DNA from: Acidimicrobiia bacterium
Lineage (GTDB): Bacteria; Actinomycetota; Acidimicrobiia; Acidimicrobiales; AC-14
Assembly (NCBI GenBank): GCA_023264995.1
Contig: JAHFUR010000007.1
Location: forward strand, 62,001-126,000
Length of the DNA: 64,000 nt
Direction of reading: 5' to 3'
This document shows, one piece after another, positions 16,538-25,238 of this stretch (position 1 is the first letter of the stretch; each line of letters opens with the position of its first letter). The notes below the pieces were generated by a model, which saw only the letters and a program-made list of their open reading frames with translations, was not told the origin of the DNA and did not search any database. The translations under genes and the position numbers were made by a program.

Positions 16538-16998
16538 GGACGCTCGGGCTCGACGCCCGTGTCGTGATGGACGCGGCGGGCCTCGATGAGCACCGCCGTC
16601 CGGCCCTCGTCGGCGAGCACGCGGTCGTAGGTCGCCCAGTCGTCGTGCACCCCGCCGGCGGCCGTAAAGATCTCCCGCAGAAGGAGCCGGAGCCGTTCGT
16701 CGTCGACGCCGGCGAGACGGTCGTGGGGGCCGCAGAGGACGGCGGTGCCCTCGACCGCCGTCCATGCCAGCCCCGCCCGGGCAACGATCGTGACTGTGGG
16801 GCGGGCGCGCAGGTTGTTCAGCTTGTGCGTGCCGGCGTGGGCTACGAAGGCAACGACGGGCGCCCCAGTGAGCGGGTCCTCGATCACCCCGCCGTTGACG
16901 ACCGAGGCTTGGATCGTCCCGTCGGCGCGTAGTGTCGACACCACGCAAAGGCCGTGGTCGGCGGCCGCGGTCCGGGCGAAGTCGCTGAGGTCGGTCAT
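16528..16998 (-). CDS. Pyridoxamine 5'-phosphate oxidase-like (FMN/F420 split-barrel) protein
   Basis: A 156-aa paralogue of the protein at 7316-7765: LRADGTIQASVVNGGVIEDPLTGAPVVAFVA, KLNNLRARPTVTIV and GGVHDDWATYDRVLADEGRTAVLIEA. The ATG at 16998 (MTDLSDFART) was preferred to the ATG at 17019 because GAGG lies 8 nt upstream and its N-terminus aligns with the paralogue's start. Likely a flavin- or F420-dependent reductase; substrate unknown. Confidence 0.8.
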   Translation of the reverse strand: MTDLSDFARTAAADHGLCVVSTLRADGTIQASVVNGGVIEDPLTGAPVVAFVAHAGTHKLNNLRARPTVTIVARAGLAWTAVEGTAVLCGPHDRLAGVDDERLRLLLREIFTAAGGVHDDWATYDRVLADEGRTAVLIEARRVHHDTGVEPERPQG

Positions 16999-17162
16999 GC
17001 GTCGGACCTCATCATGCACGACGCGGAGATCGGGAGAGCGTGCTGCCCCGCCAGCTCGCGGCCTCGGGCCCGGTCATGGTCACGTACGATCCGGACCGTT
17101 CGTCCAGTGGAGAAGGCACCATCGCCCCCGGCCACCGGGCCGGCCGACACGAGCGGAGGGGC

Positions 17163-17738
17163 ATGTTCGTCCAGGTGATCGAGGGCAAGGTCGGCGACCG
17201 CAGCATGTTGCTGAGCCAGGTCGACAAGTGGGTCAAGGAGCTCGCGCCGGGCGCGACGGGGTGGCTCGGCCACACGGCCGGTGTGGCGACCGATGGCACG
17301 TTCTTCGCCGCGGTCCGCTTTGAGTCCGCCGAGGCGGCGAAGGCCAACAGTGACCGGCCCGAACAAGGCGAGTGGTGGGCGGAGACCAGCCGGTGCATCG
17401 AGGGCGACGCCCGGTTCACCGATTGTCGCGAGGTCGACACGATTGGTCTCAGCGCCGGATCCGATGACGCCGGCTTCGTCCAGGTCATGCAGGGCCGGGG
17501 CGACCGCGAGGCGATGCTTGTCGCGTCGAGGGGTCTCGCGGGGTTCTTCGCCCGCCTCCGGCCCGATGTCCTGGGCGCCTACGTCGCGTGGGAGGGTGGG
17601 GACCGGTTCGTCCAGCTCGTCTATTTCACCAGCGAGGCCGAGGCCCGAGCGGGCGAGAGCCGGCGCCAGATCGTCATCTCGGCGGTCAAGTTCGAGCGGT
17701 TCATCGACCTCCCCGAGCCCTGGCTCGCCAGCGGGTGA
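17163..17738 (+). CDS. Two-repeat ferredoxin-fold (ABM-like) protein
   Basis: A 191-aa protein that appears to be two copies of one ABM-like domain: MFVQVIEGKVGDRSMLLSQVDKW at the start and GFVQVMQGRGDREAMLVASRG near residue 108, each followed by a strand-rich half (FFAAVRFESAEAAKAN; FVQLVYFTSEAEARAG). The GGAGG just before the ATG at 17163 supports that start over an ATG-like codon at 17040. Function unknown; a stand-alone intramolecular dimer of the ABM fold is the simplest reading. Confidence 0.65.
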   Translation: MFVQVIEGKVGDRSMLLSQVDKWVKELAPGATGWLGHTAGVATDGTFFAAVRFESAEAAKANSDRPEQGEWWAETSRCIEGDARFTDCREVDTIGLSAGSDDAGFVQVMQGRGDREAMLVASRGLAGFFARLRPDVLGAYVAWEGGDRFVQLVYFTSEAEARAGESRRQIVISAVKFERFIDLPEPWLASG

Positions 17739-17789
17739 CGACCGGAGGGGCAGAGCCCACGTCGCCCGCGGTGGCGGTACCGTGCTGGG

Positions 17790-18770
17790 GTGGGGAACGG
17801 AGACCCTGGGCCGGAGCGGGTGAAGAAGGTCGACCTGGTGCTCGAGGGCGGGGGCGTCAAGAACATCGCCCTGCTCGGCGCGGTGACGGTCCTCGCCGAG
17901 GCCGGCTACACCTTCCCGCGGGTGGCGGGTACGAGCGGCGGCGCCATCATCGCCGCGGGAGTCGCCGCCTACCAGAAGGCCGGGCGCGACCTGGGTGACC
18001 TGCTCGACGTCTCACTGCGCGTCGACAACTCGAAGTTCCTGGACTGGCGCAGGCGCGGTCGGGTCGCAGGGCCGGTCTCGGGCGCGGCTGACCTGCTGCG
18101 CCGGGGCGGGTTGCACTCGGGGGACTACCTGTACGAGTTCCTCGGGCCGGCCTTGGAGGACGTGGGCGTGCGGACCTTCGCCGATCTGCGCATCGACGAC
18201 GACCCCGGGTCATCGCTGGCCGAGCATCAGCAGTACAGCCTCGTCATCCACGTGGCCGACCTCACCCATCAGGTGCTGGTGCGCCTCCCCTGGGACTACC
18301 CGCTCTATGACCGCGCCGCCGACGAGCAGCCGATCGCGGACGCGGTGCGGGCGTCCATGTCCATCCCGTTCTTCTTTCGGCCTGTCACCGTGGAGACCCA
18401 TCATGGCGCGGCGACGTGGGTCGACGGCGGCCTCCTGTCCAACTACCCCATCACCGTGTTCGACCGCACCGACGGCCAACCGGCCCGTTGGCCGACGTGG
18501 GGCGTCAAGGTCAGCACGTCGCCGCCCCACGGTGAGGACCGACCGGTGAACTCGGCGCTGCGCTTGGGCATCCGTTGCCTGGCGACGATCACCGGCGACT
18601 GGTACCGCTCCTCGTTGGGCGCCGACACGGCCGGCCGCCGGACAATCCAGGTCGACACCTCGGAGGTCCCATCCACCAAGTTCAACGTCGACAACCGCGC
18701 CCGGCTCCGCCTGTTCGAGAATGGCCGGGCCGCGGCAAGCGCCTTCCTGGAACGTCTACCCCCGGGCTAA
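17790..18770 (+). CDS. Patatin-like phospholipase
   Basis: A 326-aa patatin. The oxyanion loop is LEGGGVKNIALLGAV (about 18-32), the nucleophile Ser49 lies in GTSGG, and the catalytic-dyad Asp212 is in WVDGGLLSN, so the Ser-Asp dyad is intact. Patatins hydrolyse membrane or storage lipids. There is no signal peptide, so it should act in the cytosol or at the inner membrane face. The GTG start at 17790 is uncertain; a GTG at 17820 would begin closer to the domain. It converges on the duplicated-domain gene, which follows an LCAT-like lipase. Confidence 0.87.
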   Translation: MGNGDPGPERVKKVDLVLEGGGVKNIALLGAVTVLAEAGYTFPRVAGTSGGAIIAAGVAAYQKAGRDLGDLLDVSLRVDNSKFLDWRRRGRVAGPVSGAADLLRRGGLHSGDYLYEFLGPALEDVGVRTFADLRIDDDPGSSLAEHQQYSLVIHVADLTHQVLVRLPWDYPLYDRAADEQPIADAVRASMSIPFFFRPVTVETHHGAATWVDGGLLSNYPITVFDRTDGQPARWPTWGVKVSTSPPHGEDRPVNSALRLGIRCLATITGDWYRSSLGADTAGRRTIQVDTSEVPSTKFNVDNRARLRLFENGRAAASAFLERLPPG

Positions 18771-18782
18771 CCGGGCTCACGG

Positions 18783-18802
18783 GCCGGCCGGGCCCGGCCG
18801 GC
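18783..18802. terminator. 20-bp perfect palindrome between convergent genes
   Basis: A perfect palindrome of G/C only fills the gap between the patatin stop (18770) and the stop of the opposite gene (18804). As RNA it gives an 8-bp stem with a 4-nt loop in either direction, so it is a candidate bidirectional terminator. Confidence 0.5.
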
Positions 18803-18803
18803 A

Positions 18804-19319
18804 CTACCACCTCCAGGACGCGGCCAGGTCCTGCTTCACGGAAGCGCCGTAGCCCTCGAGGGCCCCTAGCAGCTCCTCCGAACTGAGCTTCATCTCGGCC
18901 GAGCGCACGTACCAGACGGGCGCCCCATCGCGCCTGCGGGCCTTGATGACGGCGAACACCGACTCGATGAGATGCTCGTCAGCCACGCCCACCGTGTCCA
19001 GCCCGGCGAACAGCTCGCTGAACGGGATGGGGGCCGGCGGTGGCTCGCCGGCGTTCGTGCTCGTCGACTGCGGGTTGGGTGTTCCCCTCCAGCAGTTCGT
19101 CAGGCGTTGACGGACGGAGACGGTGAGGCCGTCGAGGACCCCCGACAGCTCCTCCAGCGACAGCGCGACACCGCCGCTGCGCACCGACCAGGCCGCGCTC
19201 CCGTCCTCGCCTCGGACCTTCAACAGGGCGAAGACCGACTCGATGTCCATCCCTTCGCCGATCGTGGTGGTGCCGTAGCCGGCCAGCAGCTGACTGAACG
19301 GCATTGGCTCCTCAGCCAA
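18804..19319 (-). CDS. Protein of two copies of an uncharacterised ~72-aa domain
   Basis: A 171-aa protein I do not recognise. Residues 7-77 and 99-170 are homologous: PFSQLLAGYGTTTIGEG / PFSELFAGLDTVGVADE, then IESVFALLKVRGEDGSAAWSVRS / IESVFAVIKARRRDGAPVWYVRS, then LSLEELSGVLDGLTVSVRQRL / LSSEELLGALEGYGASVKQDL. Each copy looks like a beta hairpin followed by an amphipathic helix. A Pro/Ser/Thr linker joins them. It lies 80 bp downstream of the LCAT-like lipase on the same strand, probably cotranscribed. A regulator or inhibitor of the lipase is possible but unproven. Confidence 0.6.
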   Translation of the reverse strand: MAEEPMPFSQLLAGYGTTTIGEGMDIESVFALLKVRGEDGSAAWSVRSGGVALSLEELSGVLDGLTVSVRQRLTNCWRGTPNPQSTSTNAGEPPPAPIPFSELFAGLDTVGVADEHLIESVFAVIKARRRDGAPVWYVRSAEMKLSSEELLGALEGYGASVKQDLAASWRW

Positions 19320-19399
19320 CGGGGTTCTCCAGTACGACGCTCATGGCCGAGGAACGTACTCGCGGTGCTCCCGGGTGTGAAGCACGCCGGCGCCGCGAC

Positions 19400-20737
19400 T
19401 TACTGGACGAGGAGGATGTCCTCGACCGGGCTGAACCCGCCGCCGGCGGCCGACACCCGGTACAAACCAGGGTGGGGGGCGCTCAATGATGCTTTCCACC
19501 GGCCGTCCCGGCGGGCGGTGGCTTGCTGGTCGACCTGGTGACCGGTGCCCGCGTCGACCAGCCGGCACATGGCCATGGCCGGGCCCTTGTCGACCTCGAT
19601 CTCGACCTCGAAGGTGGTCTGGGCCGAGGCGGCGTCCGGGAGCCGGAGCCCGATCCCGTCGCCCTGGAACGCACCGGGCACGATCTCAGTCAGCACGGAC
19701 TGCACGAACGTCACCGACTCCGGCGTGGCGGCCAGCTTCCCGTGCTTCTGGGGCAGGTAGGACGGGGTCGACGCCGACGGGAAGGCGTGGTCGCGACCGA
19801 CGGTGCCGTCACCGCCCCGGCGGACGTCACTGTCGAGACGTTCGTCGAAGGTCGCCTCACCGCCGGCGACCCGCATGCTGACGAGCGTCGGCTGGGTCAC
19901 GCCGACGACGGCGCGGATGGGGCAGGCGCCGGCGCCGGCGGACCGGGCCGCGTCGATGACGGTGCGATGGTCGGCGGCGGCGGACTCGAAGAGCACGGGG
20001 TCGGCGCCGACCTCGGCGGCCACCTGGGCCGTCAGCGGTGCCAGCGCCTGGCCCTGGACGCAGGGGTAGCGGGGGAGCAGGTCGTACACGCCCGGGAACG
20101 TGCGGGCCGCGTCCCGCACTGAGGCTGCGAGAAGGCCGAGGGGCAGGATGTCACCCCGGGCCAGTATGCGGACCGCCTTCATGGACCCGGCGTAGGGCGT
20201 CCCGAGAGAGATGACCCGGCGGGTGATGTCACGGTGGCCGAGCACCTCGTTGAAGTACCGGGCCAACAGGCCGCCCATCGAGTGGCAGACAAGGGTGAGC
20301 TTGGGCTCGTCCCCGCGTGGGTCGTAGTCGGGGAGGTCCCGGACGCGCCGCTTCCATCCCTCGAGGTGGGCGATGGCGGCCGCCTCGAGGAGCGTGGCGT
20401 TCGACGCCACCGAGCGCCGCCAGTCGTAGGGGAACTCCAGCACGGCATCGGGGTGCAGCGTCGTGCTGCGGAGGGCCTCGGTCATCTCGGTGTAGGGCTC
20501 GATGCCGTCGAGGATCGGCAGGTAGCTGGGGAAGGCGATCAGGCCGCTCGGGCGGATGCCGTCGTCGGGTGCGCCGGGCTTGAGCTGCAACCGTTTGAGG
20601 ACGTCCCGGCTGGCCAGCTGGCGGAAGAGCACGCCAGGCTTCATCCCCCAAACGACCCTGTTGTGAGCGTCCCGCAGCTCGCTGCCCATGATGCCGGGGA
20701 CCAGGACCAGGGCGTCTGCCGTCCGCGCATCCACCAC
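19400..20737 (-). CDS. LCAT-like alpha/beta-hydrolase (lipase/acyltransferase)
   Basis: A 445-aa lecithin:cholesterol acyltransferase-type hydrolase. It starts with LVLVPGIMGSEL (oxyanion strand), has FPYDWRRS, the nucleophile Ser153 in CHSMGGLLARY (first Gly of GxSxG replaced by Cys), Asp310 in GGDGTV and His332 in PQKHGKL, so a Ser-Asp-His triad is visible. Residues about 365-445 form a separate beta-rich domain (TTFEVEIEVDKGP, GLYRVSAAGGGF). No signal peptide, so probably cytosolic. Its GTG start is 26 bp from the start of the divergent caspase-like gene, and a TAGTGT box 7 nt upstream implies a leaderless mRNA. Confidence 0.85.
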   Translation of the reverse strand: MVDARTADALVLVPGIMGSELRDAHNRVVWGMKPGVLFRQLASRDVLKRLQLKPGAPDDGIRPSGLIAFPSYLPILDGIEPYTEMTEALRSTTLHPDAVLEFPYDWRRSVASNATLLEAAAIAHLEGWKRRVRDLPDYDPRGDEPKLTLVCHSMGGLLARYFNEVLGHRDITRRVISLGTPYAGSMKAVRILARGDILPLGLLAASVRDAARTFPGVYDLLPRYPCVQGQALAPLTAQVAAEVGADPVLFESAAADHRTVIDAARSAGAGACPIRAVVGVTQPTLVSMRVAGGEATFDERLDSDVRRGGDGTVGRDHAFPSASTPSYLPQKHGKLAATPESVTFVQSVLTEIVPGAFQGDGIGLRLPDAASAQTTFEVEIEVDKGPAMAMCRLVDAGTGHQVDQQATARRDGRWKASLSAPHPGLYRVSAAGGGFSPVEDILLVQ

Positions 20738-20744
20738 GGCGGTG

Positions 20745-20754
20745 ACACTAACGT
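20745..20754. promoter_or_regulatory. Overlapping divergent -10 boxes (lipase / caspase-like gene)
   Basis: On the plus strand TAACGT (20749-20754) lies 9 nt before the GTG at 20764. On the minus strand TAGTGT (20750-20745) lies 7 nt before the GTG at 20737. Both fit TANNNT and leaderless starts, and the two hexamers share two base pairs within an AACGTT palindrome (20750-20755). Polymerase could occupy only one at a time. The -35 regions would lie inside the opposite coding sequences. Confidence 0.5.
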
Positions 20755-20763
20755 TCCCGCGTC

Positions 20764-23700
20764 GTGGACGACCGGTTTGAACTGCTCGTCGTAGCCGTCG
20801 ACCGTTTCGCGGAGCTCCCCGAACTGCCGTCGACCATCACCGCCCAGCGACTGTGCGACATGCTCGTTCCCTATGGAGCCGAGCGGCGTCCTGGCCCGAG
20901 GACGAAGACGGCGAACGGCGTGCGCAGGCACCTCGACGCCTGGTCGCGGTCCGAGGTCGGGCCGACATCGACGGTGGTCTACTGGGTGGGCCACGGGCAG
21001 TCCGACGGCGCTGAGCAATGGCTGTTGGCCAGCGACAGCAAGCCGCAGTACACGCCCGCCAACGCCTTGCCCGCCGCTGAGCTGGCCCGCTACCTGTCCT
21101 CTCGATGGGCCAACCGTGTCGCCGGCGACCCCGACGCGTGGACCCTGATCGTGCTCGACTCCTGCAACCCCTTCGTCGGGGGCCTGAACGTCCTCAACGC
21201 CCTGAGCGCCCGACCGGAGGGCATGCCGGACCGGTTCGCCATCCTGCCGGTCGCGTCCGGTGCCAGCACGGTGGGCCTGTTCGTCGATGCGCTCCATGCC
21301 GCTCTCAACGCGAGGTCCGTGTACGACGACCGCATCCTGCTGCGTTCGTTGCTCGAAGAGGTCGGCAGCCGGTTGGGCCACGGTGCCAGGCCGATCAACT
21401 TCTTGTCCTATGACGCGTCGATCCTGAACCCGGCGCGCGGCGCGGCAACCGCGGCCGTGAGCGCGGAGAAACTCGAGGAATGGCGTGATGTTGTCGGCGG
21501 TCTCGACCCGGATCTACGGGCCCACTTCCTGGACAAGACGGGGCCGGCGCAGGTGGAGGATGCGGCATGGATGCTCGCCGGCCGCCAGGAGGAGCCCGGC
21601 CGTATCGCCGCCTGGCTTCGCAATGAGCGAAGGGGTCTCTTCGTCGTGACGGGGGAGCCAGGCGCCGGAAAGTCGGCGCTGCTCGGTCACGTCGCCACTT
21701 TGGCCGACCAGCGAGTCGCCGCCGCGCTCGCACACAGCGACCTGTTGGCTCACCGGCCCGCCGATGAACGACCGCCGCCGGGTGTGTTCGACCTCGTGCT
21801 CCACCTGACCGGCAAGACGCTGGGCGAGGTCGTGTCGCGGGTCGCCGAGCTGGTGCCCGGTCGGGCGGGTATCGGCCCCGTCGTCGACGGTCTGCGGACC
21901 TCGGGCCGGTCCTGGACCATCCTGGCCGACGCCCTCGACGAGGCCCAGGAGCCCGTGGTCATCGCCCGCGAGCTCCTGCGCCCGCTGTCCGAACTGCCGT
22001 CCGTGCGGGTCGTCCTCGGCACCCGGCGGTCAATGGGGGAGGGAGCCGACCTGCCGGAGCCGCCCTCCCACGAGCTGCTCGACGCGCTGGGTGTCGGCAT
22101 CGCCGACTGCCTGTTCCTGACCAGGGAACCGCCGGCCATGGCCGACTACGCCCGCCGGCGCTTGGGGCCGACTCGGGTACCCGCCGCGATCGTGGACGAC
22201 GTGGCGTTCCGGGTGGCCGACGTCGACCAACCCTTCCTGTTTGCCCGGCTGGCGGCCGACGAGGTGCTGGCCCGCACGGGCGCCGGCGACGAGCCTGAGC
22301 TTGACCGGCTGTTCAGCGGCGACCACCGCCAGGTGTTCGCCATGGCGCTCGAGCGCCTGGGACGGTCGTCGTCGGTCGTGGTCGCCCTGTTGCGAGCACT
22401 GGCGTACGGCCTGGGACGAGGTGTACCGCGGGCCGATGGTGTGTGGGCGACCATCGCCGCCGCCATCGAGCCGGCGGCCACGGTCACCGAGGCCCAGATC
22501 GACGAAACGCTCAGGGTCGCGGCTGCGTACGTCACCCTCGACGGCGAGGGCGGGCAGAGCGTCTACCGCCTCTCGCACAAGACCTTCGCGGCGCACTTCC
22601 ATGCCCAGGACGACCTCGCCGCGCACGCTCGGATCGCCGCCGCCCTGCGCAGGGCCGCCGACGCGGCGGGCGGGTGGCACGTGGCCAACCCGTACCTCCT
22701 GCTCCACCTTCTGGAGCACGCCCGGTCCGACGCCATGGAGCTCGATGCCCTCTGCACCGATCCCGGGTTCCTGCAGGAAACGTTGCGCCGGCTCGGTGCC
22801 GACGGTCTAGTCGAGAACTTGGTGGTGGTAAAGGGGGCGGCCGGCACCGCAGCCCCGGCCGTCGCCGGCGCGGTGCGCCGGGCCCGGGTGGCGCTGACCC
22901 ACCAACCCGACCAGTTGGCCAGCCAGCTACAGGCGCGCCTGCACGCCGAGACCGACCCGTCAGTGGTGCACCTCTTGGACCGCCTTCCGGAGATCGCCCC
23001 GCCGGTGTGGCTGCGGTCGCTGACCTCGCACCTCACGTGGACGGGTGACCTCGAGGCCAATCAGGACTTCCCGGGCAAGGTGCGTGCGTTGGCCTTCGGC
23101 GCGGTCGACGGTGTCGCCGTGCTGGCGGTCGGCGTGGAGCGGTCGGTGCACCTCTGGGATCCCCTGGCGGGAGGCACCGACCAGCGGACGGTCGGGAACG
23201 GCACCGACCGCATCATCGCTGTCGGGCTGGGGGCACGCGCCGGCCGGCCGGTGATGGTCATGAGCTCGTACGAGGGCACCGTCGCGCTGCGCGATATCCG
23301 GACGGGCGAGCCGTTGCTCCAGCTCACCGGGGTAGGCACCCTCACGTCGGTGTGCCTGGGCTCGGTCGCCGGCCGGGAGGTGATCGCCGGCGCCAACGGC
23401 CCCGTCGTGTGGTGGTGGGACGCCGCGTCCGGGGATCTTCTCGGTCAGCGCGACCTGGGTGGGGGGTTCCAAACCATGGCGCTGGCGCCGACGGCCGGCG
23501 GGATCGTCGCCGGCGCCGTCAATGCCGGCAACGTGTACGTCGCGCCGCTGGAGGGCACCGACATGGGGCGGCCGTGGGCCTGCCCGCTGGGCTGGCCGCT
23601 CCGGGCGCTGTCGGTCGCGGAGGTGGACGGACGCATCGTCGTGGCCGCCGGCGACATCGACCAGCGGGTGGGGTGCTGGGAATTCTCCGGGGAGACGGCG

Positions 23701-24687
23701 GCAGCCGTCGCACCGATGGGGGTGGTGGTCGTCGACTTCCCGGTACGGACGGTGGCGGTCGCGGCCGTTGACGGCAGGGTGGTCGTGGCCGCCGGCAACG
23801 ACGCGTGGGACAGCCCCGGCGAGATCTACGGGCGCGTCGCGCTACGGGACCCGCAGCGACCCCACGGGGTGGCGACGCAGTGGCCGTCCCGGCCGGTGGC
23901 GATCAACCGGACGGAACGGGGCCTGGTGGCCCTGTGCGAGGGCCCGCCGCTGCGTCTGCTGGGCGTCCCCGATGGCGACCTCGTCACTGGCGACCCGACG
24001 GCCGCCGATGTGGCGGGGGTGCTCACCGCCGGCCGCTACCCCGGACTGAACTTCGTCGACCAGTCCCCGGACGGGGACCGCCTCCGCCCGGGTACCCCAG
24101 CCAGATCAGGGCGACGGTCGCCTCGGCGCACGACGTTCCGGCGAGCCGACCCGGCATCGTGGCCGGTCACCGCCGACGCGTACGGGACGCTCGCCGGCCG
24201 GCCGGTGCGGGCCACCGGCACCCTCTTCGGTGGGTCCTGGGTGTGGGATCTCGACTGGGGCCGCGTGGTGGCCGGTCCGTTCGCCCGGCTACCGGAGACG
24301 GTCCCGCTGGTGCTGGCCATGGGCAAGCCCGGGGTCCCCGCGGTGCGCAGCATGAGCCTCTGCACGACGGGTGAGCGGACGCTGCTCGGTACGGTCCATG
24401 ACGGGGCGGCCCACGTCTGGGACGTCGCCACCGGCCGGGAGGTGGAGATCGCCGCCGAGGGGAAGTGGAGCGCCATCGCCCTCGGCGAGGTCGGCGACCA
24501 GGTCATCCTGGCGCTGGGCAGCGACGCCGGGACCCTCCGGCTGTGGGGCGTGCAGCCGGGGGCGGGCGCACCGATGGCCAGTATGACCACCGACAGCCGG
24601 GTCAGGGAGTTGTGGCTGGTCCACGGCGAGGCGACGCTCGCGGCGATGACGTACTCGAACGAGCTACTTCTTTTCGACTTCTCCTGA
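20764..24687 (+). CDS. Caspase-like protease / P-loop (NACHT-type STAND) NTPase / beta-propeller protein
   Basis: A 1307-aa multidomain protein. Residues about 1-220 are a caspase-like (peptidase C14) domain with His77 in VVYWVGHGQ and Cys134 in LIVLDSCNP, both catalytic positions present. A STAND/NACHT-type ATPase follows: P-loop GEPGAGKS (297-304), Walker B WTILADALDEA (384-394), then VRVVLGTRR and a winged-helix-like helical region to about 770. Residues about 785-1307 are WD40-like repeats, degenerate but regular (VHLWDPLAG, VALRDIRTGEPL, VWWWDAASGD, AHVWDVATGRE, LRLWGVQPG). The plan is that of signal-triggered protease switches known from filamentous and multicellular bacteria: propeller senses, NTPase oligomerises, caspase executes. 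Targets are unknown. Confidence 0.85.
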   Translation: MDDRFELLVVAVDRFAELPELPSTITAQRLCDMLVPYGAERRPGPRTKTANGVRRHLDAWSRSEVGPTSTVVYWVGHGQSDGAEQWLLASDSKPQYTPANALPAAELARYLSSRWANRVAGDPDAWTLIVLDSCNPFVGGLNVLNALSARPEGMPDRFAILPVASGASTVGLFVDALHAALNARSVYDDRILLRSLLEEVGSRLGHGARPINFLSYDASILNPARGAATAAVSAEKLEEWRDVVGGLDPDLRAHFLDKTGPAQVEDAAWMLAGRQEEPGRIAAWLRNERRGLFVVTGEPGAGKSALLGHVATLADQRVAAALAHSDLLAHRPADERPPPGVFDLVLHLTGKTLGEVVSRVAELVPGRAGIGPVVDGLRTSGRSWTILADALDEAQEPVVIARELLRPLSELPSVRVVLGTRRSMGEGADLPEPPSHELLDALGVGIADCLFLTREPPAMADYARRRLGPTRVPAAIVDDVAFRVADVDQPFLFARLAADEVLARTGAGDEPELDRLFSGDHRQVFAMALERLGRSSSVVVALLRALAYGLGRGVPRADGVWATIAAAIEPAATVTEAQIDETLRVAAAYVTLDGEGGQSVYRLSHKTFAAHFHAQDDLAAHARIAAALRRAADAAGGWHVANPYLLLHLLEHARSDAMELDALCTDPGFLQETLRRLGADGLVENLVVVKGAAGTAAPAVAGAVRRARVALTHQPDQLASQLQARLHAETDPSVVHLLDRLPEIAPPVWLRSLTSHLTWTGDLEANQDFPGKVRALAFGAVDGVAVLAVGVERSVHLWDPLAGGTDQRTVGNGTDRIIAVGLGARAGRPVMVMSSYEGTVALRDIRTGEPLLQLTGVGTLTSVCLGSVAGREVIAGANGPVVWWWDAASGDLLGQRDLGGGFQTMALAPTAGGIVAGAVNAGNVYVAPLEGTDMGRPWACPLGWPLRALSVAEVDGRIVVAAGDIDQRVGCWEFSGETAAAVAPMGVVVVDFPVRTVAVAAVDGRVVVAAGNDAWDSPGEIYGRVALRDPQRPHGVATQWPSRPVAINRTERGLVALCEGPPLRLLGVPDGDLVTGDPTAADVAGVLTAGRYPGLNFVDQSPDGDRLRPGTPARSGRRSPRRTTFRRADPASWPVTADAYGTLAGRPVRATGTLFGGSWVWDLDWGRVVAGPFARLPETVPLVLAMGKPGVPAVRSMSLCTTGERTLLGTVHDGAAHVWDVATGREVEIAAEGKWSAIALGEVGDQVILALGSDAGTLRLWGVQPGAGAPMASMTTDSRVRELWLVHGEATLAAMTYSNELLLFDFS

Positions 24688-24701
24688 GCCGGTCGTTCCG
24701 T

Positions 24702-25238
24702 CTACCCCGCGGTCTTCTTGGCCGCGGGGCGCTTGGCCGGCGCCGCGGTGGTCGGGGCAACGGCCTTGCGTGCCCGCTTGGCGGGGGCCTGGGCCTGGGG
24801 CTGGGCCGAGGCCTTGCTCGCCCGCTTGGCGGGCGCCGCCGGCGCGGCCTTGGCGGCCCGTTTGGCCGCTGCTGGCGGGGCGGCCGGCGCCTTCACGGCC
24901 CGCTTGGCCGGCGCGGCGGCGGAGGCCTTGGTGGCTCGCTTGACCGCAGCCGGAGGCTTCTCCGGTACCGGTTCGGCCGGGCGCGGCCGGAGGATCTGGC
25001 TGACAGGGCGTGGGCCGACATCCCGAGCGGGCTGGGCTCGGACTGGGGGCGGCGGCGGGATCTCGGCGGGCCGCCGGGTGGCCAGCTCCTGGTTGATCTC
25101 GCCCATGCGTGATGCCAGACCTCGCCACTCCTCGTCCGGCGGTCGGCCCCGGTTGACTGCGGCGTCGATGGCCTGTTTGGCCTGGGCCTCGGCCTCTGCC
25201 TGTGAGTAGTGAGGCTCACGTCCGAAATACCGTCCCAC
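24702..25238 (-). CDS. Histone H1-like Lys/Ala/Pro-rich basic protein
   Basis: A 178-aa protein with a mixed N-terminal part (MGRYFGREPHYSQAEAEAQA, then WRGLASRMGEINQELA) and from residue about 90 a low-complexity tail of PAKRA/AAKRA repeats typical of bacterial H1-like DNA-binding tails. Nonspecific DNA or RNA binding is the usual role of such tails. The GTG start has AAAGG about 9 nt upstream. It converges on the caspase-like gene. A second, weaker Lys/Thr/Ala-rich frame is at 38288-38875. Confidence 0.7.
   Translation of the reverse strand: MGRYFGREPHYSQAEAEAQAKQAIDAAVNRGRPPDEEWRGLASRMGEINQELATRRPAEIPPPPPVRAQPARDVGPRPVSQILRPRPAEPVPEKPPAAVKRATKASAAAPAKRAVKAPAAPPAAAKRAAKAAPAAPAKRASKASAQPQAQAPAKRARKAVAPTTAAPAKRPAAKKTAG
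24705..24729 (+). terminator. Stem-loop downstream of the caspase-like gene
   Basis: CCCCGCGG (24705-24712) pairs with CCGCGGGG (24722-24729) around a 9-nt loop, starting 17 nt after the caspase-like stop and inside the 3' end of the convergent H1-like gene. Candidate terminator for the plus strand; no T tract. Confidence 0.4.
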
